A DNA stretch of 64,000 nt from Corallium rubrum (lineage: Eukaryota > Cnidaria > Anthozoa > Scleralcyonacea > Coralliidae). The stretch is taken from assembly GCA_964035015.1 (NCBI GenBank), contig OZ036007.1, positions 13,771,141 through 13,835,140 of the forward strand. Reading direction: 5' to 3'. The position numbers and the translations under genes were made by a program. The notes below the pieces were generated by a model. The model was not told where the DNA came from, did not search any database, and worked only from the letters and a program-made list of their open reading frames with translations. Below, piece by piece: positions 62,101 through 63,254 of this stretch. Each line of letters begins with the position of its first letter. Position 1 is the stretch's first letter.

Positions 62101-63228
62101 CGAACAACTTGTTCACGGATAAATCAACAGTCATGAACAAGTTGTGCCAACAGCACATTTTTATAGCCAACAACGTTGTTCGCACATGATACAACATGTT
62201 GTAACAGCATGACGAAATAACGACGATGAACAACAATGTTACAAAAATAGTAAACATTGGTTGATGTATCAACACGTTCTTCGGTTGTTACAACATGCGT
62301 GAACAACGGTTGTTGTTTCATCAAGCTGTAACAACTTGTTGAAACAATGTTGTTCATTTATCAATGTTGTTCACATACGTCAACAACTTGTTACATCATT
62401 GTTCAGGCAACAATGCTGTGACAACTTGCGTGATTTTTACGCGTGTAACTGGAGAGCGTCGATTGAAGCCAAACATGGCGGACATGTAGGTATGAAGTAC
62501 GTATAGTTTCAGACCTCTACGCGGTCTGATCAGGCACGATCTGGTCAAAAGACCGCGTATGAGACTGAAACTATACGTACATTTCGCCTACAGGAAATTA
62601 GTTTTTTTTCTAGAATAAGAACTTGTTGAAATACCTGTAAATTTCGGTATAACACATTAATTCTGTGCAAAATTTTTATCAATAGGTCTAGAGTCTTTGA
62701 CTGCTTCAAAACTTGATGAGGCTCCAGTAAAGCAAGCTGATATCGTCCCTAAACAAAAAGCAAAAGTGAGAAGACGAAAGCGAAGCAAGGCGAAAGAAGA
62801 GAAAGATATGAAAGTGAATGTATTAGAAAAAGTGGTGGACACTTCGAATAGTATGAAACTTGAACGTCTAGACGGACTACATGATGACATGACGAAGAAT
62901 GACGTGGCTAAGAATGACGTGACTAAGAATGACGTGGTTAAGGATGACGTTGCTATGAATGACGTGTCTAAGAATGACGTTGCTATGAATGACATGGCTA
63001 GGAATAACGTTGCTATGAATGACGTTGCTAAGAATGACGTTAAGAATGACGTGGCTGGGAATGACATTGACAAGAATGACGTTGGTAAGAATGACGCGGC
63101 TACGATTGACGTGACAGGTGTTGAAGATACTGCAAAGCAAGAAGGTCAAGCTGAAGTGAAGCAAAATGATACCAAAGAGTCGACGCCAAAGACAAAGGGA
63201 AAAACGAAAAAGTCTAAAGACGTAAAAA
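8685..63228 (+). CDS. KDM3: KDM3/JMJD1-family histone demethylase, N-terminal 14 exons (3' end beyond window)
   Basis: Family knowledge: KDM3 proteins are nuclear Fe(II)/2-oxoglutarate JmjC dioxygenases that remove mono- and dimethyl marks from histone H3 lysine 9. Seen here: 14 exons (8685-8906, 11863-12021, 15243-15322, 17933-17969, 18180-18285, 32434-32473, 33360-33417, 42533-42614, 47471-47595, 52634-52785, 53322-55164, 56191-56403, 57533-59072, 62686-63228) with GT-AG borders and fully compatible phases. Together they give 5,200 nt, about 1,733 residues. Motifs such as [30 protein letters not shown] and QWYTG line up in order with the N-terminal region of vertebrate KDM3A/KDM3B. The second half is low-complexity, rich in Gln, Ser, Pro and Lys. 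The last exon ends in phase 1, so the gene continues; the C6 zinc finger and JmjC domain are not in this window. An in-frame stop at 8637 precedes the first ATG at 8685; a second ATG is at 8718. Assembly was by eye, without RNA evidence. Confidence 0.85.
8907..10580. other. KDM3 intron 1, 5' part
   Basis: AT-rich intron with small open frames but no recognised gene. Around 9955-10480, repeated GTCTGA/TCAGAC motifs and GCTGCAAAT-like ends suggest a decayed MITE, but I could not pair the borders. Confidence 0.35.
10590..11025 (+). repeat. 20-bp minisatellite, arrays in intron 1
   Basis: Tandem copies of ATGTAATGTAAGGTCTCACA at 10590-10680, with further copies at 10960-11025. The same unit recurs at 14640-14820 and 16130-16300. 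Confidence 0.75.
11339..11804. mobile_element. MITE family ACTACCATTTGC, copy 1
   Basis: About 466 bp. Inverted ends read ACTACCATTTGC and GCAAATGGTGGT. Long subterminal inverted blocks include CAATGACAACTATA and GGGGGTGTAACTTT. It is clearly homologous to 18933-19501; only the outer ends are shared with 14310-14564. Confidence 0.75.
11863..12021 (+). CDS. KDM3: KDM3 exon 2
   Basis: 53 codons, phase 0 at both ends. The acceptor is TTGCTTTCAG and the donor G|GTAAGT. It encodes [20 protein letters not shown] through VSWPAL. This is the best-conserved stretch of the KDM3 N-terminal region: vertebrate paralogues have V-E-F-D-G-x-x-W, W-V/I-x-V and Q-W-P-A-L/I at the same places. Confidence 0.9.
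12316..12763. mobile_element. Non-autonomous hAT element
   Basis: 448 bp. The ends TAGAGGTGAGCCGAT and ATCGGCTCACCTCTA form a perfect inverted repeat. It is flanked by the 8-bp duplication TTTTCAAG/TTTCCAAG with one mismatch. CGGC/GCCG-rich subterminal repeats are typical of this MITE type. Confidence 0.85.
13318..14003 (+). mobile_element. Pogo/Tigger-like deletion derivative
   Basis: 686 bp with a 26-bp terminal inverted repeat beginning CCGTAGTGCCGCGGGTAAGC. It is inserted at TA within a TA-rich run, as expected for Tc1/mariner-pogo elements. It retains only the C-terminal end of the transposase. Confidence 0.75.
13580..13816 (+). pseudogene. Pogo/Tigger transposase C-terminus remnant
   Basis: Open frame ending at TAA 13814-13816. 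The motif [16 protein letters not shown] followed by an acidic tail [15 protein letters not shown] closely resembles the end of Tigger-type DDE transposases, where F-K-x-C-G-I-S-N-A-L-D-G precedes an acidic tail. The N-terminal DNA-binding and DDE parts are deleted. No start codon is evident. Confidence 0.7.
14310..14564. mobile_element. MITE family ACTACCATTT, copy 3 (near-perfect hairpin)
   Basis: 255 bp whose two arms of about 110 bp pair almost completely; for example GACTAATTAACTTCCTCGTT pairs with its complement at about 14470-14495. The outer ends ACTACCATTTAC and GTAAATGGTAGT match copies 1 and 2, but the interior is different. Confidence 0.75.
14640..14820 (+). repeat. 20-bp minisatellite, degenerate array
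   Basis: Broken copies of the GTAATGTAAGGTCTCAC unit in KDM3 intron 2. Confidence 0.6.
15243..15322 (+). CDS. KDM3: KDM3 exon 3
   Basis: 80 nt, phase 0 to phase 2; acceptor TTTTATAG, donor CT|GTGAGT. It encodes [20 protein letters not shown] and then FFGDKQ. KDM3B carries F-T-P-L-V-D-K-L-G-L followed by a D-R-E-L motif at this position. The last Leu codon is completed by exon 4. Confidence 0.9.
15560..16025. repeat. Degenerate MITE with TATCGG motifs
   Basis: GATATTTATCGG and TATCGGTTATCAGCCGATAA motifs cluster at 15565-15675, and AATATCGGTAAC recurs near 16000. Probably an old hAT-type MITE; its borders cannot be fixed. Confidence 0.45.
16130..16300 (+). repeat. 20-bp minisatellite, best-preserved array
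   Basis: Eight or so consecutive units of the form CACAACGTAACGTAAGGTCT. It is preceded by the same leader as the intron 1 array (a CATTGCAATT and GAAAATGTG block), so whole array-plus-leader units were duplicated. Confidence 0.8.
16512..16752 (+). repeat. 5S rRNA-headed SINE (SINE3-like)
   Basis: GTTAGTACTTGGATGGGTGA, CCG and GGGAATA correspond to the intermediate element and box C of the 5S rRNA internal promoter. Upstream, AAGCCCGATCGGACGGG is box A-like. The 5' block GGCGCTGCCTCTCACC is shared with the antisense copy at 22859-23233. It is too divergent and in the wrong context to be a 5S gene. Confidence 0.8.
16830..17850. mobile_element. hAT non-autonomous element with about 100-bp inverted ends
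   Basis: 1,021 bp. The termini read CACTGACCTGTATATAACTG and its complement. A perfect 8-bp duplication CTTCACAC flanks it (16822-16829, 17851-17858). Arms continue for about 100 bp through GTGTGGCCATTTGAAC and GGCGTCAAATGGCGA. The interior has no transposase. Confidence 0.9.
17933..17969 (+). CDS. KDM3: KDM3 exon 4 (37-nt micro-exon)
   Basis: 37 nt, entering in phase 2 and ending in phase 0, donor CAG|GTAATT. It encodes (L)[12 protein letters not shown], matching the R-F-L-S-x-x-N-x-x-x-x-F-Q segment of KDM3B. It is too short for standard ORF finding and was recovered from homology plus splice phase. Confidence 0.85.
17970..18179 (+). other. KDM3 intron 4, G-rich tract
   Basis: A 210-bp intron with GGGGT repeats at about 18025-18060. 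This G-run tract could form a G-quadruplex in the transcript. Confidence 0.6.
18180..18285 (+). CDS. KDM3: KDM3 exon 5
   Basis: 106 nt, phase 0 to phase 1; acceptor TTGCTTAG, donor AATG|GTACGC. It encodes [20 protein letters not shown], then [15 protein letters not shown]. The next 14.1 kb (18286-32433) is intron, swollen by a MULE and many other elements, so gene finders may split the gene here. Confidence 0.85.
18933..19501. mobile_element. MITE family ACTACCATTTGC, copy 2
   Basis: 569 bp, same family as 11339-11804, with ends ACTACCATTTGCG and CGCAAATGGTA. It carries a 54-bp perfect palindrome (19424-19477) that is absent from copy 1. Confidence 0.8.
19424..19477. repeat. 54-bp perfect palindrome
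   Basis: Two 27-bp arms with no spacer, left arm starting TAGTCTGCGATAGCAGACTG and centred on CTCGGCCGAG. Copies of AAACACT flank it, consistent with insertion into the MITE. Confidence 0.95.
19714..20574 (-). other. Unrecognised minus-strand open frames
   Basis: Three neighbouring minus-strand frames (20574-20290, 20213-20010, 19911-19714) look somewhat protein-like, for example [20 protein letters not shown]. They have no domain I recognise and no convincing splice sites joining them. They could be a decayed transposon ORF or chance. A C-homopolymer tract at 20213-20236 separates the first two. Confidence 0.25.
21905..22027. repeat. Hairpin repeat
   Basis: Arms GGAGATACGAATTTTATTTT and its complement surround a loop containing CTCACTCGTTCGCTTCGCTC. 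A second short inverted repeat, CTTCACATGTGAA-type, is at 21595-21645. Confidence 0.65.
22080..22771. mobile_element. MULE-like MITE (9-bp duplication)
   Basis: 692 bp. Termini GAGTTTGGGTTTTGGTCGAG and its complement are followed by repeated GTCGAGGGT motifs. A perfect 9-bp duplication TGTTTTTTC flanks it (22071-22079, 22772-22780). Nine-base duplications suit the MULE superfamily; family membership is otherwise inferred. Confidence 0.75.
22826..22858 (+). mobile_element. Left end of AGCCTGGTTCTC MITE, truncated
   Basis: AGCCTGGTTCTCGTATGTCG preceded by TTA. It is cut off by the SINE that follows. The same terminus is found at 32124 and 42623. Confidence 0.6.
22859..23233 (-). repeat. Full-length 5S-headed SINE
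   Basis: Read on the minus strand, the head is GGCGTGAGCTGTTAGCGCGC, followed by CTGCCTCTCACC and the 5S-like GGGGTTAGTACTTGGATGGG. The body contains CCGGTTTTCCTCCCTCCAT. The 3' tail is a CTTTATC-type simple repeat (22862-22884 on the + strand). It inserted into a truncated MITE end. Confidence 0.85.
23252..23455 (+). repeat. GGAACAGC minisatellite plus (AAT)n, left copy
   Basis: GGCGTTTAGTAAAACACGG is followed by GGAACAGC-type octamers and an AAT microsatellite. An inverted copy is at 25170-25400. Confidence 0.8.
23665..24317 (+). pseudogene. Unrecognised zinc-binding-like ORF, probably frameshifted element gene
   Basis: Two overlapping frames (23665-23988 and 23868-24317) look like one ORF broken in the C-run near 23980. 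The C-terminal part has [11 protein letters not shown], then [19 protein letters not shown] and [12 protein letters not shown]-x2-C pair followed by spaced Cys and His residues suggests a zinc-binding fold. I know similar short modules from invertebrate transposon ORFs but cannot name a family. There is no start or splice evidence. Confidence 0.35.
24855..25172. mobile_element. MITE with nested TTAA hairpin
   Basis: The ends AGCCTGCGCCGTAGACGAC and GTCGTCTGCAGCGCAGGCT are imperfect inverted repeats. The hairpin MITE at 25000-25147 is inserted inside. Confidence 0.6.
25000..25147. mobile_element. TTAA-flanked hairpin MITE
   Basis: 148 bp with TTAA on both sides. Ends read GCCGGTTTTCCACTAGGCGA and its complement; the subterminal motif is TCGCGCGAAGCGAC. 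Three chained relatives are at 34450-34895. A TTAA target suits piggyBac-type elements, but no transposase is present. Confidence 0.85.
25170..25400 (-). repeat. GGAACAGC minisatellite plus (AAT)n, right inverted copy
   Basis: (ATT)n from about 25178 to 25315, then inverted GGAACAGC-type octamers and CCGTGTTTTACTAAACGCC. It mirrors 23252-23455. Confidence 0.85.
25455..25645 (-). repeat. Dispersed repeat, copy 2
   Basis: Reverse-complement homologue of 8138-8340, ending close to the left MULE terminus. Confidence 0.7.
25669..25740 (+). repeat. MULE left terminal inverted repeat
   Basis: Pairs with 31881-31952 with about two mismatches. Contains two tandem GTCAGTCGCATCAT motifs. Confidence 0.9.
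25803..26819 (+). CDS. MULE accessory protein: HMG-box-like domain plus four zinc fingers
   Basis: Three exons, 25803-25862, 26251-26346 and 26451-26819, all phase 0 with GTAAGT/GTAACA donors and TTGTAG acceptors. They encode 174 residues. Residues 9-60 ([19 protein letters not shown], then [13 protein letters not shown]) have the aromatic and Trp pattern of a small HMG box. Residues about 75-173 form four fingers: a C2HC, two C2H2 ([20 protein letters not shown] and [20 protein letters not shown]) and a final C2HC. It would be a nuclear DNA-binding protein. It starts about 135 bp inside the left end, convergent with the transposase, the same plan as mudrA/mudrB in maize MuDR. Role in transposition is inferred. 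The start sits in AAGATGGCGGA, a YY1-like motif. Confidence 0.75.
26820..28016. other. MULE central non-coding region with microsatellites
   Basis: Lies between the two convergent stop codons. It holds (TA)n-(CA)n at 27294-27376, a GAT run at 27530-27550 and otherwise AT-rich DNA. No third gene is visible. Confidence 0.7.
28017..31800 (-). CDS. MULE transposase (zinc finger, DDE, SWIM)
   Basis: Four exons on the minus strand: 31800-30916, 30612-30286, 29625-28890 and 28642-28017, phases 0, 0, 1, encoding about 857 residues. Residues 98-160 hold a C-x-H, C and H-x-H set (C101, H103, C130, H157, H159), like the WRKY/FLYWCH-type fingers that precede MULE cores. The catalytic core runs through FLDSSS (D306), [14 protein letters not shown] (D376), the C-x2-H pair in [14 protein letters not shown] and NNTNNYCEA (E493). 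A SWIM finger, C-x-C-x8-C-x-H, is at 604-617. The C-terminus is rich in Lys and Arg ([13 protein letters not shown]), fitting nuclear import. No stop or frameshift interrupts it. It would cut and join MULE ends, producing 9-bp duplications. Confidence 0.9.
31881..31952 (-). repeat. MULE right terminal inverted repeat
   Basis: Complement of the left terminus. The transposase ATG (31800) begins about 80 bp inside, so this end probably supplies the promoter, as in known MULEs. Confidence 0.9.
31953..32124 (-). mobile_element. Right half of AGCCTGGTTCTC MITE split by MULE
   Basis: Internal inverted blocks (TTTAGATGCATGTTAA and complement) and the end GGCGACATATGAGAACCAGG, CT, TTA. The left half is not clearly recognisable on the other side of the MULE. 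Confidence 0.6.
32434..32473 (+). CDS. KDM3: KDM3 exon 6 (40-nt micro-exon)
   Basis: 40 nt, phase 1 to phase 2, acceptor GAACCAG, donor CAG|GTAAGA. With the split codons it encodes [13 protein letters not shown](R), the V-G-x-R/E-V-K-I-Y strand that opens the tudor-like domain in KDM3A/B. It is the only piece I found that joins the phase of exon 5 to exon 7. It lies 75 bp upstream of the 41-bp minisatellite. Confidence 0.8.
32548..33245 (+). repeat. 41-bp minisatellite filling KDM3 intron 6
   Basis: About 17 copies of a 41-bp unit containing GGGTCAGGTTAGTGTATAAG, CTAGGCAGTAAACAC and ACTAGT. Most units differ by one or two bases; later ones have small insertions. Each unit has a branchpoint- or acceptor-like TTAG and several GT dinucleotides. 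Confidence 0.95.
33360..33417 (+). CDS. KDM3: KDM3 exon 7
   Basis: 58 nt, phase 2 to phase 0, acceptor TGTTCTTAG, donor AGG|GTGAGT. It encodes (R)[19 protein letters not shown]. The Q-W-Y/F-T/S-x-x-V/I core is the second strand pair of the KDM3 tudor-like domain. The preceding intron is almost wholly a 41-bp tandem array. Confidence 0.85.
33540..34060. mobile_element. Foldback MITE with palindromic interior (CTGATACAG type)
   Basis: The core 33587-33982 has ends ACACACGCAAAAACGCACA and TGTGCGTTTTTACGTGTGT. The interior consists of many short inverted motifs such as CTGTATCAG and CTGAACAG. Further out, CTGTTTACACGGTACCGG pairs loosely with the right flank, so it may be nested in an older element. 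Confidence 0.65.
34204..34300. repeat. Short hairpin MITE
   Basis: ATTAGTATGC / GCATACTAAT ends with arms carrying GTGGTTATCACAC and complement. Confidence 0.7.
34313..35130. mobile_element. TIR element ACAATAGACGAA with three nested hairpins
   Basis: 818 bp. The ends CACAATAGACGAA followed by AATTCAGACGAATTTAATT pair with the right end. The interior at 34450-34895 is a chain of TTAA hairpin MITEs. No coding region. Confidence 0.7.
34450..34895. mobile_element. Three chained TTAA hairpin MITEs
   Basis: Copies at 34450-34591, 34596-34742 and 34747-34895 abut and share single TTAA junctions (34592-34595 and 34743-34746). Copies 2 and 3 are near-identical to 25000-25147. Copy 1 is a diverged subfamily. 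The right end of copy 3 is decayed. Confidence 0.85.
35284..36981. mobile_element. Element with CCGGTGTAACAGGACCAGAT ends
   Basis: 1,698 bp. The left end is CCGGTGTAACAGGACCAGAT; the right end ATCTGGTCCTGTTAACCGG. GGACCAGATGCC repeats occur inside both ends, next to C- and G-homopolymers. No clear target duplication. Its terminus resembles that of 40102-40960. It contains an ORF at 36212-36661. Confidence 0.65.
36212..36661 (+). CDS. Hypothetical ORF inside the CCGGTGT element
   Basis: An open frame of about 149 codons, from a GTG at 36212 (first ATG at 36290) to TAG at 36659-36661. It reads [20 protein letters not shown] then [20 protein letters not shown], ending Ser/Thr-rich. It is not recognised. 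Codon content is protein-like, but no splice sites or homology were identified. It may be a remnant of the element's own gene or chance. Confidence 0.3.
   Translation: MINCRPYLVILSSDSQDDFLLGFIEKMQIGVDYFLIFNWKDDLPAKIQCKMLSSIEHGRMITCTNKDFQRLLASFLLRKQRYGSYFSATYLFMFQQRLRIFGVTPENILAESTDISYGSAFSSTSSSKLNSETSTSSVFYPPYFGLSLA
37084..40085 (-). mobile_element. APE-type LINE retrotransposon (CR1/L2/Jockey-like), inactive
   Basis: A nearly complete coding region on the minus strand with endonuclease then reverse transcriptase, and a 3' end in a TAGA simple repeat (37084-37104). The 5' end stops near 40085, next to the CCGGTGTCACAGG element. Clade assignment within APE LINEs is uncertain. Confidence 0.85.
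37262..40060 (-). pseudogene. LINE ORF2: endonuclease and reverse transcriptase, two frameshifts
   Basis: The endonuclease part (about 39965-39150) shows [20 protein letters not shown] and FGLSDHN, the Glu, Asp-Asn and SDH sites of apurinic endonucleases. The RT part shows FRKAFD-like [33 protein letters not shown] and the catalytic KYVDD. A one-base shift near 39150 separates EN from the linker. Another near 38483 breaks the finger region at L-R-P-I/F-S, where one A appears lost. With both breaks it cannot make a full protein. Confidence 0.85.
40102..40960. mobile_element. Element with CCGGTGTCACAGG ends and subterminal TTTCCTAGGAATA repeats
   Basis: 859 bp. The left end is CCGGTGTCACAGGAAATTCG and the right end TTTCCTGGGACACCGG. 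Both sides carry inverted clusters of TTTCCTAGGAATATCGCCCC, three on the left and two or more on the right. No transposase. Confidence 0.75.
40372..40440 (+). other. tRNA-like (A-box/B-box) fragment
   Basis: TAGCTCAATGGGTTAGC fits the A-box consensus. CTTTCGATTCTG about 35 bp on is a weak B box. Probably a tRNA-derived relic; no cloverleaf was formed. Confidence 0.3.
41460..42294. mobile_element. Foldback element, family GGTCTTCGTATAGG, copy A
   Basis: The arms contain AGATATCGTTAGAAAGCT, CAATGGTGTCTTTGGTTTC and AACCAGAGGGCTTCACTCGG with complementary copies on the right. The right end AGCGCTTTACAGAAATGACC and GAAGACCTT matches copy B. The left outer 100 bp are missing. Confidence 0.75.
42388..42467 (+). 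repeat. (GATT)n microsatellite
   Basis: About 19 copies of the tetranucleotide TGAT, 65 bp upstream of the exon 8 acceptor. Confidence 0.98.
42533..42614 (+). CDS. KDM3: KDM3 exon 8
   Basis: 82 nt, phase 0 to phase 1, acceptor TTTTCTTAG, donor GATG|GTAGGT. It encodes [20 protein letters not shown], then QINLLAD, matching the L-Q-V-x(8-10)-V-D-P-x-L-I-H-V segment of KDM3A. A PIF-like MITE begins only eight bases into the following intron. Confidence 0.85.
42623..43571. mobile_element. PIF/Harbinger-like MITE, AGCCTAGTTCTC family, with nested MITE
   Basis: 949 bp flanked by TAA (42620-42622, 43572-43574). The ends are AGCCTAGTTCTCGTATGTCG and CGACATATGAGAACTAGGC. Subterminal ATCGGCGA/TCGCCGAT clusters lie at both ends. 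A partial AATCCGGATT MITE (42963-43226) is nested inside. Confidence 0.8.
42963..43226. mobile_element. AATCCGGATT MITE, copy 2 (truncated left)
   Basis: Same strand and over 90% alike by eye to 5540-5803, ending CATGTAAACGGCCCC. The first 50 bp are missing. Confidence 0.8.
43575..43997. other. KDM3 intron 8, no feature seen
   Basis: AT-rich intronic DNA. I see neither a gene nor a repeat with borders. Confidence 0.4.
44049..45008. mobile_element. TIR element TACCCAGGGTC (4-bp duplication)
   Basis: 960 bp. The ends TACCCAGGGTCGTATCTCC and GGAGATAAGACCCTGGGTA lead into further paired sequence GCGGCTAGTCACGTGCC. The CGAG duplication is at 44045-44048 and 45009-45012. Open frames inside are short and unrecognised. 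Confidence 0.75.
45055..45411. mobile_element. MITE with 44-bp inverted ends
   Basis: 357 bp. The ends include CTCAAATAATAGACTCATTA then TACTGGATAGAGCATC, perfectly repeated in inverse on the right. TTAGAT flanks both sides. Confidence 0.85.
45583..46151 (+). pseudogene. LINE 3'-end fragment with poly(A)
   Basis: The ORF tail ends at 45849. It contains [19 protein letters not shown], the C-x-C...E-x3-H-x4-C finger found at the C-terminus of several LINE clades, followed by RNHLI. A 3' UTR follows, with AATAAA and an A-rich tail at 46131-46151. It is 5'-truncated and distinct from the LINE at 37-40 kb. Confidence 0.7.
46152..47167. mobile_element. Foldback element with about 310-bp arms
   Basis: Arms 46152-46460 and 46850-47167 pair, with CAATTGAAGGCTGCCACCTT at the outer end and CGTCAAATGATGAGAAGTGG at the inner end. 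The arms share a motif set (ACATCGTGTACGTATGTTGT) with the foldback at 49691-50576, so both belong to one diverged family. Confidence 0.85.
47471..47595 (+). CDS. KDM3: KDM3 exon 9
   Basis: 125 nt, phase 1 to phase 0, acceptor TCACTTGTAG, donor GCT|GTAAGT. It encodes [20 protein letters not shown], then [20 protein letters not shown] and VA. Exon-like by splice sites and phase; conservation beyond the domain core is weak. Confidence 0.8.
47897..48448 (-). pseudogene. Penelope-like GIY-YIG endonuclease domain, left copy
   Basis: About 183 codons, 5'-truncated. [20 protein letters not shown] matches the GIY-YIG core (Y-I-G-E-T and the Arg) with a Cys pair before it, as in Penelope [13 protein letters not shown] and the C-terminal [10 protein letters not shown] follow. 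The RT domain is missing. It differs from the right copy by a couple of residues. Confidence 0.85.
48463..49006 (+). pseudogene. Penelope-like GIY-YIG endonuclease domain, right copy
   Basis: About 165 codons from the first ATG at 48509; the frame is open upstream through [14 protein letters not shown]. Same GIY-YIG core as the left copy, with DHQIDF in place of DHRIDF and AKRLPE in place of AKHLPE. It is 5'-truncated, so not a working element. Confidence 0.85.
49340..49645. repeat. MITE end fragments
   Basis: AAAGGGACACTCCACTCAAA (49352) looks like one MITE end. 49575-49645 contains a G-run of about 21 and, on the minus strand, AGGGCCGTAGATAGCGGGG, a hAT-like end. Neither has a recognisable partner. 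Confidence 0.45.
49691..50576. mobile_element. Foldback element with about 340-bp arms
   Basis: The ends TTTTCGATAATTACGTC and GACGTAATTATCGAAAA lead into long arms sharing CCAGGCCAAAGTTTCACAAT and ACATCGTGTACGTATGTTGT. A related but diverged copy is at 46152-47167. Confidence 0.85.
50585..51412. mobile_element. Foldback element, family GGTCTTCGTATAGG, copy B (TTAA flanks)
   Basis: 828 bp with TTAA at 50581-50584 and 51413-51416. It is homologous to copy A (41460-42294). An insertion at about 50680-50840 with a (GTT)n tract (50790-50832) interrupts its left arm. Confidence 0.8.
51417..51921. mobile_element. Foldback element AGGGTATTGGCAATAAAA (TTAA flanks)
   Basis: 505 bp with arms of about 145 bp. 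TTAA at 51413-51416 is shared with the preceding element; the other is at 51922-51925. The arms contain CAAGATGGCGGAC-like YY1-type motifs. Confidence 0.85.
52478..52548 (+). repeat. 22-bp triplicate
   Basis: Three tandem copies of GCTAGATTGCTGACTAGCCT plus GG, 90 bp upstream of the exon 10 acceptor. Confidence 0.85.
52634..52785 (+). CDS. KDM3: KDM3 exon 10
   Basis: 152 nt, phase 0 to phase 2, acceptor CACAATTTTCTAG after a pyrimidine-rich tract, donor CCAAG|GTACTG. It encodes [20 protein letters not shown], then [20 protein letters not shown] and [11 protein letters not shown] inferred it because exon 11 needs a phase-2 partner and exon 9 ends in phase 0. It is open only from 52634, exactly at the acceptor. 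Confidence 0.75.
53322..55164 (+). CDS. KDM3: KDM3 exon 11 (large, Gln-rich)
   Basis: 1,843 nt, phase 2 to phase 0; acceptor TTCCTTTTAG, donor CAG|GTAGGG. It covers residues of about 354-968 of the assembled protein. First comes a basic patch (KCARRARR) and a Pro/Ser-rich stretch. A helical, coiled-coil-like segment follows, including [18 protein letters not shown] and [20 protein letters not shown]. Then comes a poly-Gln tract from about 54590 to 54960 made of mixed CAA and CAG codons. It is disordered and poorly conserved, as is usual for KDM3 middle regions. Assignment to this gene rests on splice phase and continuity rather than homology. Confidence 0.8.
55165..56190 (+). repeat. KDM3 intron 11: G/T-rich minisatellite rich in donor-like motifs
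   Basis: From about 30 bp after the donor to about 20 bp before the acceptor the intron is a degenerate array of GTGGTGAGTxTG, GTGGTAAGTGTTGTGGAG and TGGAGTGTGGTG units. There are dozens of GGTGAGT and GGTAAGT/GGTAAGA heptamers. Long Thr/His/Ser open frames on the minus strand are artefacts of this array. Confidence 0.95.
56191..56403 (+). CDS. KDM3: KDM3 exon 12
   Basis: 213 nt, 71 codons, phase 0 at both ends, acceptor GTTTTTTTAG, donor ACT|GTGAGT. It encodes [20 protein letters not shown], then [20 protein letters not shown] and an Ala-rich helix. It is flanked on both sides by introns made of tandem repeats. Confidence 0.8.
56404..57532 (+). repeat. KDM3 intron 12: purine-rich GGATAGGGA arrays
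   Basis: About 1 kb of almost pure purine/T sequence on the + strand. It includes a higher-order repeat of roughly 110-120 bp (GTCGTGTAGGGAAAGATCGG, then ATGGATGGGGATAGG, then ACGAATGGAAAAGATAT) and simpler GGATAGGGAA runs after 57000. Minus-strand Ile/Pro/Ser frames are artefacts. Confidence 0.95.
57533..59072 (+). CDS. KDM3: KDM3 exon 13 (large, Lys/Ser-rich)
   Basis: 1,540 nt, phase 0 to phase 1; acceptor ATTCATTTCCAG, donor GGTG|GTAAGT. Two strong bipartite nuclear localisation signals are visible, [14 protein letters not shown] near the start and [15 protein letters not shown] near the middle. A mostly disordered Ser/Thr/Pro-rich region surrounds them, with one folded-looking segment ([20 protein letters not shown]). 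The third-frame ORFs over this exon are shadows. Confidence 0.8.
59123..59565 (+). repeat. (CT)n to (CTCCCT)n to (TATGTA)n graded array
   Basis: (CT)n at 59123-59182, (CTCCCT)n to about 59456, then CTGTGC, CTATCCC, TATGTC and finally TATGTA hexamers to 59555. It is pyrimidine-pure over 300 bp in KDM3 intron 13. Confidence 0.98.
59666..60043. mobile_element. PIF/Harbinger-like MITE GGCTCCGTTCACAC
   Basis: 378 bp. Ends GGCTCCGTTCACACTATACT and complement, TTA on both sides (59663-59665, 60044-60046). GTGCCGGCACGAAAA motifs are repeated inside. Confidence 0.85.
60047..60763. mobile_element. TIR element GTCAGCGGGTGAGCGCGG
   Basis: The left end GTCAGCGGGTGAGCGCGGG and GACTCTGGGGAAA pair with the right end near 60720-60763. 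The interior is AT-rich without a recognised gene. Confidence 0.7.
60780..61667. mobile_element. Foldback element with about 205-bp arms and YY1-like motifs
   Basis: The ends CCATAGATATA and complement are flanked by ACTGGG/ACTGGC. Arms (60838-61036 and 61445-61652) contain AAGATGGCGGCTCAACCGG and AAAATGCGAAAAACATCG. Small open frames in the arms are mirror copies of each other. Confidence 0.8.
61990..62455. mobile_element. Foldback MITE with AACAAGTTGTT palindromic interior
   Basis: The ends ACACGCGCATATAACGCAC and GCGTGATTTTTACGCGTGT enclose many short palindromes such as CAACAAGTTGTTCAC. The terminus resembles that of the core at 33587-33982 although the interiors differ. Confidence 0.7.
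62484..62592. repeat. Hairpin repeat
   Basis: TACGTATAGTTTCAG and TACGCGGTC pair with the right half; about 94 bp upstream of the exon 14 acceptor. Confidence 0.75.
62686..63228 (+). CDS. KDM3: KDM3 exon 14 with in-frame KNDVA repeat
   Basis: 543 nt, phase 1 to phase 1; acceptor TTTTATCAATAG, donor AAAA|GTAAGT. It begins [20 protein letters not shown] and has a basic cluster, [14 protein letters not shown]. From about 62889 to 63110 a 15-bp tandem repeat encodes roughly 14 degenerate copies of the pentapeptide K/M-N-D-V-A. It ends in a Lys-rich tail ([13 protein letters not shown]). It must splice to an exon beyond 64000. Confidence 0.75.
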
Positions 63229-63254
63229 GTAAGTTGTGAGCGTTTTTTAACGTA

